A stretch of DNA of 64,000 nt from positions 124,001-188,000 of the forward strand of contig JAHDMJ010000007.1 of assembly GCA_018436095.1 (NCBI GenBank), written 5' to 3'. Below are positions 8,788 to 17,496 of the stretch, piece by piece. Source of the stretch: Clostridia bacterium. Lineage in GTDB: Bacteria > Bacillota > Peptococcia > DRI-13 > UBA5745. The notes beneath the pieces are model-generated. The model was not told the origin of the DNA, did not search any database, and saw only the letters and a list, made by a program, of their open reading frames with translations. A program made the position numbers and the translations under genes. The first letter of the stretch is position 1, and the number at the start of each line of letters is the position of its first letter.

Positions 8788-8848
8788 TTCTCATTACTTA
8801 TAGGATTTTTATCTGAATTGTCTTAATTGACGAAAGGGGTTAAATTTT

Positions 8849-10192
8849 ATGAAAGAAAGCCCTAACTCAGCAGGAAAGGTAACGAATGTGGCTTCGGAGC
8901 CTAAGACAAGCGCTGCCGATGAATACAGTAGAGATGCGGTACCGATGACGGAACGTCGCGGCTTCTTCTCCCTGGTCTTCGTCTGGATCGGTTACGTTTT
9001 TACCGTAACCCTCATGACCGCCGGCGGCAATATTGCCCTTGGCGCCAGGGATTTCAAGCATGCAATCCTTGCCATCGCTGTCGGTTATACAATTCTCATC
9101 ATCATCGGTATAACTATTGCCACAATATCCATGAAAACCGGATTAACCTTTGGTCTTCTGGCCCGATATACCTTCGGAAATATAGGTTCCCAGGCCGTGG
9201 CCCTGGCAGTCATGGTGACCCTATTAGGTTGGTTCTCCATAAACTGTTATTTGATCGGCAGCATCACCAACGCCTTATTTCCTATTATTCCTATTATACC
9301 CATGTCTATTGTAGCCGGCATTTGCATGACCTATACAGCCTTAAGGGGCTTGGCTATTATGAATAAGTTAGGCACTGTGGCCACTGTGCTGGTCATTATC
9401 TTCGGCATATTATCGATTGTCCTGTCCCTGCAGGATGCTGGCGGCTTACAAGCATTTCTCAGCATCACTCAGGAAGTCACCAAGCCTTTTAACAATATTG
9501 TTACGATAGCAGTGGGCTCAGTGGTCTGCGGCTCAGTCGCCTGGACGCCGGATGTTATGCGCTATGCCAAAAATCAATCTACAGCCGTTGCCGTTATGCT
9601 GGTTTCCTTAGGCATCTGCGCCCCTTTTATGCTTCTGATCGGCGTGGTGGGTATGCTGGTTTACGGCCAATCGGATATCGCCTTTATTTTGGCGGCCCAA
9701 GGCTTGCTCGGCCCTGCCTGGCTGGCAATGGTGGCCAATATTTGGTCCACAGCCCAGGGCAACGCTTACTCCAGTTCCATGAACCTGGCCAACACCTTCA
9801 AATCCGTACCCCGTGAACGCCTTCTGATCATATTCGGTGCTGTGGGCACCATAGCCGGAACCTTCGGCCTGTATAGATATTTCGGCAACTGGCTGTCTTT
9901 CCTGGCTTCCATCTTCCCTTCCGTAGGCGGCGTTTTGATTGCAGACTATTTCTATACCTACCGGCGGGGGAAACGCTATCCCAGTCTGGCTAATGTCAAG
10001 AAACTCTATCCCCAGTTCATTTGGTACAGCTTCATCTCCATGGCTGCGGGCATCATCGTAAACTTCACGGTGAGTTGGGGCTTCCAGACAGTAAACGCCA
10101 TAGTAACGGCTCTGATACTCCAGCTGATCTTTTCCAGTATCTTTTCCAAAAATCTGTTTGGCCTTCTGAGAAACGGAACGCTTGAATATTGA
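8849..10192 (+). CDS. NCS1-family permease (cytosine permease CodB-like)
   Basis: A 447-aa membrane protein with about 12 hydrophobic segments after a 35-residue polar N-terminus. The early motif around TAGGNIALGARDF and the segments GLTFGLLARYTFGNIGSQ, LGWFSINCYLIGS and WTPDVMRYAKN are typical of the NCS1 nucleobase:cation symporter family, whose members import cytosine, hydantoins, allantoin, thiamine or pyridine-type rings. It sits between the enamidases and the ring-reductase-like protein, so it is probably the importer of the pathway's heterocyclic substrate. Start ATG 8849 is preceded by AAAGGGG. Confidence 0.87.
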   Translation: MKESPNSAGKVTNVASEPKTSAADEYSRDAVPMTERRGFFSLVFVWIGYVFTVTLMTAGGNIALGARDFKHAILAIAVGYTILIIIGITIATISMKTGLTFGLLARYTFGNIGSQAVALAVMVTLLGWFSINCYLIGSITNALFPIIPIIPMSIVAGICMTYTALRGLAIMNKLGTVATVLVIIFGILSIVLSLQDAGGLQAFLSITQEVTKPFNNIVTIAVGSVVCGSVAWTPDVMRYAKNQSTAVAVMLVSLGICAPFMLLIGVVGMLVYGQSDIAFILAAQGLLGPAWLAMVANIWSTAQGNAYSSSMNLANTFKSVPRERLLIIFGAVGTIAGTFGLYRYFGNWLSFLASIFPSVGGVLIADYFYTYRRGKRYPSLANVKKLYPQFIWYSFISMAAGIIVNFTVSWGFQTVNAIVTALILQLIFSSIFSKNLFGLLRNGTLEY

Positions 10193-10216
10193 AGTACTAA
10201 ACAAGGCGGTGGAATT

Positions 10217-11788
10217 ATGACAAAGGCATACAAGGTAATTGAATCAAATTGTACGGGCTGCCGTATATGCGTAAAAAACTGTCCTATAAGCGTTATCTCC
10301 TTTAAAAACCGTAAAGCGGTTATCTCTGAGGATTGCGTAGGCTGCGGCGTCTGTTTTAAGCTTTGTAAATTTAAGGCGCTTCAAGAGATAACTCCTCAGA
10401 AAAAAGTATCCGTCTGTCAGGTTTGCCCCATTCACTGCAGTATCCCAGAAGGACGGGTGGGAGCCTGCCAGCGCTATGAAAATACTGGCGGCGTTTTGGA
10501 AAGAATCGAGCCCTTAAACATCGTAGATCCGGCCATTATCAAGCTTGAGGACAGTACCGGACTGCCCAATCTGCCGTTGATGCTTGGCCGGGGAGCCGGC
10601 TCCAATCTTTATTCCGCCGACGTCCCCAGCAAGTTTGTTGGTTCGGCGGTGGTGGACGGCGCCGAAGTAGTAACCTGCGTTACCGAAACCGTTTTATCCT
10701 TCAATGGGGCCCGAGTGAAGATTGATACGGACGAGTTTATCGGTGAAAATGGTTCCCCCGTTTACCGTGAGGGTTTGGTGGTGGGCTACGTCAATACAGC
10801 CGAATACGGCTCCCAGTTCATTTATTTTGGCGGCTCTCATCTGAACACTTCCCCCGGCGGCCACATGGTATTGCGGACCACCAGCGAATTGCTGAACAAA
10901 AAACCGGTAACAGTGAGAACCGGTACGGTAAAGCAGCTTACCTTACAACAGGGCAAACCGCCCATCATTGACGGAGTCCAGGCAGAACGTATGCGTATCG
11001 GCTGCGGTACCGTAATCGCTTCCACTTTTACTCTGGAGCGTTGGGGACCCCCCGGCTCTATAGTGGATGAGGTAATTGCCATTGATTATGATATCACCTC
11101 CAAAATGTCCGCTCATACCACCAGCGGTCTGCGCTACGGCTATAAGGACAGCGGCATCACTCCAGTCGGCAATTACAGCTCTCCGGGCAGATATTTCGGT
11201 ATACCGGGTAAGGGCTGGGGCGGTTCCAATGTAATGGAAGCCCGGGACGCCATCGCCTCTATCGACAAGACAAAAGCCTGGCCCGGCCTGCGGCTGCTGG
11301 TTACGGAGCCCACAGCAGTCAGAGCAGTTTATTTCGAGCTGGATGAAAACCTGGAGTTAATAGAGAAGCCTATTCCGCCTAAAGTGGAGGAGGTTCTTCA
11401 ATACATCCGGGACAACTGTGAACCCTGCAACTGCTTTGTCTCAGTAGTCGCCGGTTTTGGCGGCGGTATCAGGGATGTTATTTCCAGAACCAGGTCCCGA
11501 AACGTAAATGATGCACTACGGGCAGGCAAAATCAAATATACAATATGTGGTGAGCCCACCTACATCATGCCCGGCGGCGGCATTACAGCAGAGGCCTGCG
11601 TAGAAAACATTCCCGAGGGCTCCTTCACCTGGGTGCCCACTCCCGCCAGCGTTTGCCCCATGGAAGTAACAATGCTGCGGCAGACCTACGAAGAAATTGG
11701 TGGTTATGTAGAGGCCATCAAACCTGTCGAAGAAATCATGAAAGAAACAAAAACGAAGATTGTTGTCCCCAAAAAAGGCCTTAGCTAA
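10217..11788 (+). CDS. 6-hydroxynicotinate reductase-like iron-sulfur protein
   Basis: A 523-aa protein. Residues 1-55 carry two ferredoxin-type 4Fe-4S motifs (C12xxC15xxC18xxxC22 and C40xxC43xxC46xxxC50), followed by a third Cys cluster (C67, C70, C74, C84). The remaining 430 residues match my recollection of 6-hydroxynicotinate reductase (Hnr), which reduces 6-hydroxynicotinate with ferredoxin to the tetrahydro-oxo form that enamidase then opens. Adjacency to enamidase supports that assignment. The C-terminal part has CEPCNCF and a Gly-rich stretch AGFGGGIRD. Start ATG 10217 follows AAGGCGGTGG. It is the last gene before a bidirectional terminator. The substrate could be another hydroxylated N-heterocycle. 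Confidence 0.75.
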   Translation: MTKAYKVIESNCTGCRICVKNCPISVISFKNRKAVISEDCVGCGVCFKLCKFKALQEITPQKKVSVCQVCPIHCSIPEGRVGACQRYENTGGVLERIEPLNIVDPAIIKLEDSTGLPNLPLMLGRGAGSNLYSADVPSKFVGSAVVDGAEVVTCVTETVLSFNGARVKIDTDEFIGENGSPVYREGLVVGYVNTAEYGSQFIYFGGSHLNTSPGGHMVLRTTSELLNKKPVTVRTGTVKQLTLQQGKPPIIDGVQAERMRIGCGTVIASTFTLERWGPPGSIVDEVIAIDYDITSKMSAHTTSGLRYGYKDSGITPVGNYSSPGRYFGIPGKGWGGSNVMEARDAIASIDKTKAWPGLRLLVTEPTAVRAVYFELDENLELIEKPIPPKVEEVLQYIRDNCEPCNCFVSVVAGFGGGIRDVISRTRSRNVNDALRAGKIKYTICGEPTYIMPGGGITAEACVENIPEGSFTWVPTPASVCPMEVTMLRQTYEEIGGYVEAIKPVEEIMKETKTKIVVPKKGLS

Positions 11789-11872
11789 GGAAGTTTAAGC
11801 TTGCCACCTCTCCCCTTGGAGCGGTTCCTCTCTCTTGCAGCTTTTCCTTATAAGCACAGATGAGGCCAAATA

Positions 11873-11921
11873 AAAAAGAGAAGCCTGTTGCCACCCCCCT
11901 CGGGCACAGGCCTCTCTTTTT
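11873..11921. terminator. bidirectional terminator between converging genes
   Basis: A long hairpin flanked by AAAAA on the left and TTTTT on the right, with stem GAGAAGCCTGT...ACAGGCCTCTC. It serves the Hnr-like gene on + and the 2-hydroxyacid dehydrogenase on -. Confidence 0.75.
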
Positions 11922-11962
11922 CAATTCAAAAACAGCAGAGCCATAAACTATGGCCGTGCCTC

Positions 11963-12010
11963 ACTCTTCTTACCGCCACTGGCCTTACTCTTCTTGCCGC
12001 CACTGGCCTT
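11963..12010. repeat. 24-bp tandem duplication at the 3' end of the dehydrogenase gene
   Basis: Two adjacent 24-bp units (ACTCTTCTTRCCGCCACTGG plus CCTT) differ at one base. They span the stop codon of the dehydrogenase. In another frame on the - strand the repeat reads a Lys/Ser/Gly-rich tail (KASGGKKSKASGGKKSEARP). Confidence 0.8.
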
Positions 12011-12974
12011 GCCTTTGGCGGTAGCCGGCTTCCCTGTCCACCAGATTGAGCAGCGGCTCCCCGGCAAAGTAGCGTCTTAGATTGTCACAACTAATCGCCA
12101 CTACTTTTTCCAGGATATCCCCGGCATGAAAGCCGCCGGCCACATGAGGAGTAAGCAGACTATTGGGGGCGTCCCAAAGGGGATGGTCCTGGGGCAGGGG
12201 CTCCGGCTCTATCACGTCTACGGCGGCGCCGCCCAAATGGCCGGCGGCCAGCACCTCGGCCAAAGCCACGTTATCCACGGCATTGCCCCGGCCCACATTT
12301 AAGAAATATGCCCCCTGCTTCATGGCCAGCAACCGCTGCCGGTCCATCAGCCCTCTGGTCAAAGGCGTATCCGGCAGACACATGGCTACCACGTCGGCTT
12401 GAGGCAACAGCTCATCCAACTGCTCCAAACTATAGACCTGATCCACGCCATCCGGCCGGTCTCCGGCATGGCGGCGGATACCGGTAACCTGGCCGCCCAT
12501 GGCTTTGATGCGCCGGGCAAAAGACAGGCCGATATCTCCCAGCCCTACCACCAGCACCCGGCTGCCTATAATGGTTTTCACCCGGCCCATGTCTTTCCAT
12601 ATTTTATTCTTTTGGTTATCTCTGTACAAATAGAATTTTTTCATTAAATACAGCAGCATCGCCACCAGATACTCACCGATGGCTTCACCGTAAGCGCCGG
12701 AGCTGTTGGTCAGCAACGTCCCCGTTGGCAGCACCCCCGGATCCGCAAATTTACCGACGCCGGCATAGTTGAGCTGCAGCCATTTTAAATTCTCACTGCC
12801 GGACAAATGCTCCGGCGGCATGTTGCCAATGATGATATGGGCTGCAGCGGCTGCCTCCCGGGTTACCGCCGCCGGCGCCATATAGCTGAATTCCGCTGCC
12901 GGAGCCGCGGCCTCCAGTTGCTTTTTATGAACGTCCGTAACCGGCAGCACCACTAAGATATTCGTTTTCGTCAT
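11985..12974 (-). CDS. D-isomer-specific 2-hydroxyacid dehydrogenase
   Basis: A 329-aa NAD(P)-dependent dehydrogenase. The Rossmann motif VVGLGDIG is followed by VGRGNAVDNVAL (catalytic Arg), AAVDVIEPEPLP (Glu) and LTPHVAGG (catalytic His), so the active site is complete. It should interconvert a 2-oxoacid and a D-2-hydroxyacid; the substrate is not predictable. Start ATG 12974 has GGAGG eight bases upstream, whereas the ORF could open at 13004 without a ribosome site. The last ten residues after LVDREAGY come from a tandem repeat and look like an appended, poorly conserved tail. A 24-residue Lys-rich tail would be read after a one-base frame change. Confidence 0.87.
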   Translation of the reverse strand: MTKTNILVVLPVTDVHKKQLEAAAPAAEFSYMAPAAVTREAAAAAHIIIGNMPPEHLSGSENLKWLQLNYAGVGKFADPGVLPTGTLLTNSSGAYGEAIGEYLVAMLLYLMKKFYLYRDNQKNKIWKDMGRVKTIIGSRVLVVGLGDIGLSFARRIKAMGGQVTGIRRHAGDRPDGVDQVYSLEQLDELLPQADVVAMCLPDTPLTRGLMDRQRLLAMKQGAYFLNVGRGNAVDNVALAEVLAAGHLGGAAVDVIEPEPLPQDHPLWDAPNSLLTPHVAGGFHAGDILEKVVAISCDNLRRYFAGEPLLNLVDREAGYRQRQGQWRQEE

Positions 12975-13012
12975 TTCACAAACCTCCGTTCTAATGTTTG
13001 CCACAGCCTATG

Positions 13013-13044
13013 AACAGGACGGGCTCTTGCGAGCCCGTCCTGTT
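13013..13044. terminator. GC-rich hairpin, probable transcription stop
   Basis: A perfect 14-bp stem AACAGGACGGGCTC with a TTGC loop between the L,D-transpeptidase gene and the dehydrogenase. No strong T-tract is present on either side, so its efficiency is uncertain. Confidence 0.5.
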
Positions 13045-13074
13045 ACGCTTATGTTTATCCCTTAAGCGGTACCA

Positions 13075-13932
13075 TCAATATTTGTTCAGTTCCCGTACCG
13101 ACTGGGCAATAACCATCTTTGTATCGCCATCGATAAATTGCAGCAGTTTAATCATATCCTCCTCGCTTACGCTGACGCAGCCGGCGGTGGCACCGTCAGT
13201 GGAGCAATGGAGGAAAATAGCGGAACCGTCGCCTTTGACGATAGGATCCATATTGTAATTGATAACCATAGCATATTTATAAGCAACGGTCTCTTTAGAC
13301 AGGTCTTCGGCAGAGTTCCAATCCTTGTCTGCCGCATCGCCGTAAGCCCACATGTTGTAATATTTGGAGTCCGTATCATCCACCCAGAAATCATTGGCTG
13401 TCAACTGGGTATAAGGCAACAGGGAACCGGGATCGGCAGCAGTGCCAAAGGGCTTGCTCAAGCTATATACGCCGGCAGGGGTTTCCCCATCGCCCTCTTT
13501 CTTGGAAGAGGTGATGCCATTACGGCCCGCAAAGCCTTCCATTTTGTATTTTTCAACCCAAGCGCCATCTGTCTTCTCATAGGCATAAGTGGTGGCATGA
13601 GGACCGGCCTGGCCTACCGTAATGATCAGCTTATCCGCATTTTCAGCCGCTTTTAGTTTGGACACGTCAAAAACCTGGGCTTCGCCGATTTCTACCTGGG
13701 ATTTTTCCTCATTCCAGAGGTATTTCACTTTCAAAAGATCGCCGATTTTAGCCAGGGGTAAATAAGTCCGCCCCTCATAATTCAACAGAGGATATTCTTG
13801 ATCGGTATACTCGGCCCCATTGACCAAAACGGGGTATTCCACGGGAGTCAGCATCAAACCTGCCGCCGCCAATAAGGGAATAGCACTGAAAAGTAACGCT
13901 CCAACCAGTAGACCTGCCAAAAACTTCTTCAT
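13075..13932 (-). CDS. secreted L,D-transpeptidase-like protein (YkuD family)
   Basis: A 285-aa protein with an N-terminal signal or anchor segment (MKKFLAGLLVGALLFSAIPL). Residues about 28-85 look like a copper-amine-oxidase-type / stalk domain (NGAEYTDQEYPLLNYEGRTY, VKYLWNEEKSQVEIG). The C-terminal catalytic region contains FLHCSTDGATAGCVSVSEED, with the His and Cys of the YkuD motif HxX(n)GCxS. Such enzymes make or modify 3-3 peptidoglycan cross-links; this branch (like ErfK or murein L,D-peptidase types) may act differently. Start ATG 13932 is preceded by AAAGGAGGAG, so an ORF start at 13986 is rejected. Confidence 0.82.
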   Translation of the reverse strand: MKKFLAGLLVGALLFSAIPLLAAAGLMLTPVEYPVLVNGAEYTDQEYPLLNYEGRTYLPLAKIGDLLKVKYLWNEEKSQVEIGEAQVFDVSKLKAAENADKLIITVGQAGPHATTYAYEKTDGAWVEKYKMEGFAGRNGITSSKKEGDGETPAGVYSLSKPFGTAADPGSLLPYTQLTANDFWVDDTDSKYYNMWAYGDAADKDWNSAEDLSKETVAYKYAMVINYNMDPIVKGDGSAIFLHCSTDGATAGCVSVSEEDMIKLLQFIDGDTKMVIAQSVRELNKY

Positions 13933-14045
13933 GATTTCTCCTCCTTTTATTTGGTTTTGGACAATCCCATTATCATTATAACCCATTAGCGGGAAAATTT
14001 CGAGTCTGGAAAAATCCTCTCAACCATCCCGTACATCAGCGTATC

Positions 14046-14600
14046 TTACTTATTGCCTTGCTCTTTCCCGGCCGGCTCCTCTGCTTCCTGGACTTCTTTT
14101 TCCGGCTCAGGTACAGAAGGGCTTGGCAAAAACTTATTGACAGCTATGGCTACCACGATGCCGGTAAACGTATCAATCAAGCGGAAGAAACCGTAAATAA
14201 CCGGGGGCTCCGTGCTTTGATCCAGCAGAATCAGTAAAAACACCACTGTGCCGATGATGATGGATTCGTTTTTGTTGAGAAGATTGCACAATAAGATCAA
14301 TAGCATTACGCCAAGGGGGGCCAGGATAACCGTTAAGTCGGCACTGGGAAAAACCTGGTTAATATACAAAAGAACCGTTCCCAGGCCAGCCCCTACCGCC
14401 GTGCCGTACAGGCGGTTGAAACCGCTGAATACAGACTTCTCCACACTGCCTTGCAGGCAGATAATGGCCGAGGTGCTGGCCAAAAAACTGCCGTCCCTGG
14501 GCAGAAAACGATAGAGCAGTAAACAAATCAGCACGGAAGCAGCAGTTTTGACATTGCGCATGCCGATAGGGATGGGGATTTTTTTCTTCTGTTCTGCCAA
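14046..14600 (-). CDS. aromatic acid exporter (ArAE_1 / FUSC-like) family membrane protein
   Basis: A 184-aa integral membrane protein with about five hydrophobic segments and an acidic C-terminal tail (EPEKEVQEAEEPAGKEQGNK). The segment NVKTAASVLICLLLYRFLPR and the following GSFLASTSAIICLQGSVEKS match the N-terminal membrane half of the aromatic-acid-exporter family. The partner cytosolic domain seen in full-length ArAE proteins is absent, as is common for short Bacillota members. A TTG start at 14600 is chosen because GGAAGGAG lies eight bases upstream; TTG at 14618 would be inside that ribosome site. Transport substrate unknown. Confidence 0.75.
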   Translation of the reverse strand: MAEQKKKIPIPIGMRNVKTAASVLICLLLYRFLPRDGSFLASTSAIICLQGSVEKSVFSGFNRLYGTAVGAGLGTVLLYINQVFPSADLTVILAPLGVMLLILLCNLLNKNESIIIGTVVFLLILLDQSTEPPVIYGFFRLIDTFTGIVVAIAVNKFLPSPSVPEPEKEVQEAEEPAGKEQGNK

Positions 14601-14742
14601 ATCGGCCGCTCCTTCCAATATATTACATATCTAAGGAGTATATCATATCATTTTCATTGCTTATGTCAAGGCCAAGCAGAGACTGCAAGACAGTCGCCCT
14701 TCTTAGCAGTCCCTTTGCCCATGCCTTTAACTTGCCCCCCGG

Positions 14743-17286
14743 TTAAAAGGGTTCGGTGCCGATGGTTATTTCCCCCGACTTCACCAATTCAATAAATACC
14801 TTAGCAATCTGCGGGTCAAATTGAGTGCCGGCATTTTTTTCGATTTCTTCAAGGGCGTAGCTTAAACTTTGTTTCTTCCGGTAGGGCCGCTCCGTAGTCA
14901 TAGCCTCAAAGGAATCGGCGATGGCTAAACAGCGGGCGGCTATGGGTATGTCCTCGCCGGCCTGGCCTGAAGGATAGCCTTTGCCGTCCCAGCGTTCATG
15001 GTGGCCCACAGCGGCAGGAATAATGTAATCCATATGAGGCAGATGGCGGATAATATCAATAGAATTATTTACATGGCCCTTCATGATCTCATACTCTTCG
15101 TCAGTCAAGGGTTCCACTTTGCTAAGAATGGCTTCAGGTATGCTTATTTTGCCGATATCATGAAGCAGCGCGGCTTCGTAAACCAGCCTGATCTCATCAT
15201 CATTGAGACCGATGGCGCAAGCCAGAATACTGGCATATTTAGCTACATTCTGACTATGGCTGTACGTATAGTGGTCTTTGGCGTCAATCGCCGCCGTCAA
15301 GGCCAGAATGGTAGAGGAATATTCCTCATAAGAGCTGCCGCTGACCATATCGGGACGTTCGATAATCGTCATGACCCGTTCCACAATCTGAGAATTGGCG
15401 GCTAGCTGTCCCCGGTATAAAGTGATTTTGCCTTTGCCGGCATTTTTGGCGTTATAAAGAGCCACGTTGGCGGACTCAATAAGCTCCTTGGCGCTGCCCG
15501 CCGTCTGGGGGCTTACGGAGATGCCGCCGCTTAAGGTTAAGGTCTTCAGCTTGCTGCGCTGAGCGGAGATATTGATGGTGTTAACCTGATGCTGGATATC
15601 GTTAGCCAGCAACACAGCCTGGTCGCCGTCCAGACCCGGCAAAAAAACAGCAAAAACCTTGCCGCTATAACGAAAGATCAAGCCCTTGTTCCCAATAACT
15701 TTAGCAATGATAGCAGCTATTTTTTTAAGTGCATAATCGCCCTCTCCCACACCGTAAAGCTGATTATACAGCTTAAAATCATCCACATCCAAAAAAAGCA
15801 AAGACAAAAGAGAGCCTTGATATTTTTTATAAATATTATCGGCCTTTTCAATGAAATATTTATAATTATATACGCCGGTAAGGCCATCGACACGGGATTC
15901 CCGGTAAACCTGCTCGTAGAGCCAGGCATTTTTCATGGCAATGGAAGTAATGGAATTAACCGTATCCAGAAAGCTCAGTTCCTCATAGGTAAAAGAGCCG
16001 TCCCTTTTTTTGCCTGTTAAAAGTACTAAACCTGTAATGTTTTCGCCGTCCCGCAAAGCGCCTACACAGCGAACGCCATAGGCCTGAAAAAGCTCTTTTT
16101 CCCGCTGCCAATAAAAGCGGTATTTTGAGGTGCCCCGAAAATCGTCCAGCAGGAAATAAGAACCTTCCGTAAGCAAATATTGGAGAACAGGACTATCTTT
16201 AGCGATAAAAAGGGGCTCCTCTGCCAGGAAATCTTTCTTATACCTTTCGCTGAAGCCCTCTCCCGAGTCAACACAGATATAAATGCCTTCCACCGGTATA
16301 ATCTCGCCGATCACCTGGACCAGAGCAGCCATGATTTCATCACTGTCCAGAGATTGAGCTATTTTGTTGCTAAAATGTTTGACGGTTTTGCTGTGCTTTT
16401 CTTCCCGGGTAAAGATGACTTCGATGGTTTTTTTCAGAACCATATAAATACCGATAAAAAATATGGAGAAAAGCACTACCACAATGGCGTTAACATGGTT
16501 TACCGCCATAGGAAAAATGTTGAGAATAAAAGACTCAATAGGCTTGACCCAGTAGACTGCCGCTAAAAAACAAAAAAAGATGGCGATAAAAAGCAGGATG
16601 TTCCGGGAAATCAGCAGCGTCATGCGAATGCTGCGTTTTTTGTATAGAGCAATAATGAGAAACAAGGCAAAGACTATGCCGGATAAGCTATCCCAGGGAA
16701 AAACATTGCCGGAAACCATCTGCATCATGTTGCCTGCGGTAATGGAGAGAAAGCCCAAAATCACCAGCAAAATACCGGGGGAGTAAATGCCCTTGTCCCG
16801 GATCATTTTGGCGATGATAATCAGGGTCGAGATCACAATGCATAGCAAGACCGCAAAAGGAATGGCGATTTTCCAGGTCATATTATATAAAAAAGCCGCT
16901 TCTCTCTCATTTAACAAAAATAAAACAGGAGGTTTTAAAAAAACGCCCCGGGCAGTCAAAAGCAAAAGGATAGCGGTGGTTATTGTCCATATAATTTTTA
17001 AGGGTTTGCCTTTGGTACCGGAAAAATCGCAGATAAAGAAAAAAAGCAAAACCGGCAAAGTGAAAAGGGCCATGAGAGAAAGATAAAACCAAAAAGCCAC
17101 GCCGGGATATACTTGGAGCCGCATGAGCAAGGAGCCGCCGGACCACAGGGTGAAAGCCAGGAGCACCAGGATAAACAATCTGATTTCGGAAGTTCTTTTT
17201 ACCGCTAAAATGGAGGACAACATCAAGACGTAACAACAAAGGGCCAGGATATTGACGTATAAAAAAGGAACTGTAACTGTGCTCAT
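14743..17286 (-). CDS. 7TM-GAF-GGDEF(degenerate)-HD-GYP signalling protein
   Basis: An 847-aa membrane sensor. The N-terminal about 230 residues form seven or eight hydrophobic segments like the 7TM region of some histidine kinases. A GAF-like domain follows (about 300-450), then a GGDEF domain (RVDGLTGVYNYKYF onwards) whose signature reads YSGKVFAVF in place of the expected GGDEF, so cyclase activity is unlikely. The C-terminal HD-GYP domain keeps HDIGKI and the motif HHERWDGKGYP, so it should hydrolyse cyclic di-GMP. The gene stands alone between the ArAE gene and rubrerythrin. Start ATG 17286 follows AAGGGGG. Confidence 0.9.
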   Translation of the reverse strand: MSTVTVPFLYVNILALCCYVLMLSSILAVKRTSEIRLFILVLLAFTLWSGGSLLMRLQVYPGVAFWFYLSLMALFTLPVLLFFFICDFSGTKGKPLKIIWTITTAILLLLTARGVFLKPPVLFLLNEREAAFLYNMTWKIAIPFAVLLCIVISTLIIIAKMIRDKGIYSPGILLVILGFLSITAGNMMQMVSGNVFPWDSLSGIVFALFLIIALYKKRSIRMTLLISRNILLFIAIFFCFLAAVYWVKPIESFILNIFPMAVNHVNAIVVVLFSIFFIGIYMVLKKTIEVIFTREEKHSKTVKHFSNKIAQSLDSDEIMAALVQVIGEIIPVEGIYICVDSGEGFSERYKKDFLAEEPLFIAKDSPVLQYLLTEGSYFLLDDFRGTSKYRFYWQREKELFQAYGVRCVGALRDGENITGLVLLTGKKRDGSFTYEELSFLDTVNSITSIAMKNAWLYEQVYRESRVDGLTGVYNYKYFIEKADNIYKKYQGSLLSLLFLDVDDFKLYNQLYGVGEGDYALKKIAAIIAKVIGNKGLIFRYSGKVFAVFLPGLDGDQAVLLANDIQHQVNTINISAQRSKLKTLTLSGGISVSPQTAGSAKELIESANVALYNAKNAGKGKITLYRGQLAANSQIVERVMTIIERPDMVSGSSYEEYSSTILALTAAIDAKDHYTYSHSQNVAKYASILACAIGLNDDEIRLVYEAALLHDIGKISIPEAILSKVEPLTDEEYEIMKGHVNNSIDIIRHLPHMDYIIPAAVGHHERWDGKGYPSGQAGEDIPIAARCLAIADSFEAMTTERPYRKKQSLSYALEEIEKNAGTQFDPQIAKVFIELVKSGEITIGTEPF

Positions 17287-17450
17287 AGCGCTTTCACCCC
17301 CTTACCTCAAGGCTGCATATTTATAATGAAAACGACCTTAAAATACAGCTTCTTTTTTATACCGCAACTGATTCCCACTTTACCGTAATTTTCCCTATAT
17401 TGCAAGAAAATTTAGCATGATCAGGAAAAAATTTATCTAAGGATATTCAT

Positions 17451-17478
17451 AAAAAAAGCATAGCCAAAATGGCTATGC
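17451..17478 (-). terminator. intrinsic terminator of the rubrerythrin gene
   Basis: Stem GCATAGCCA/TGGCTATGC (17458-17478) with an AAA loop; reading the - strand it is followed by seven T's. It lies 18 bp after the rubrerythrin stop codon. Confidence 0.85.
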
Positions 17479-17496
17479 CCTCCTTTAATATATCTT

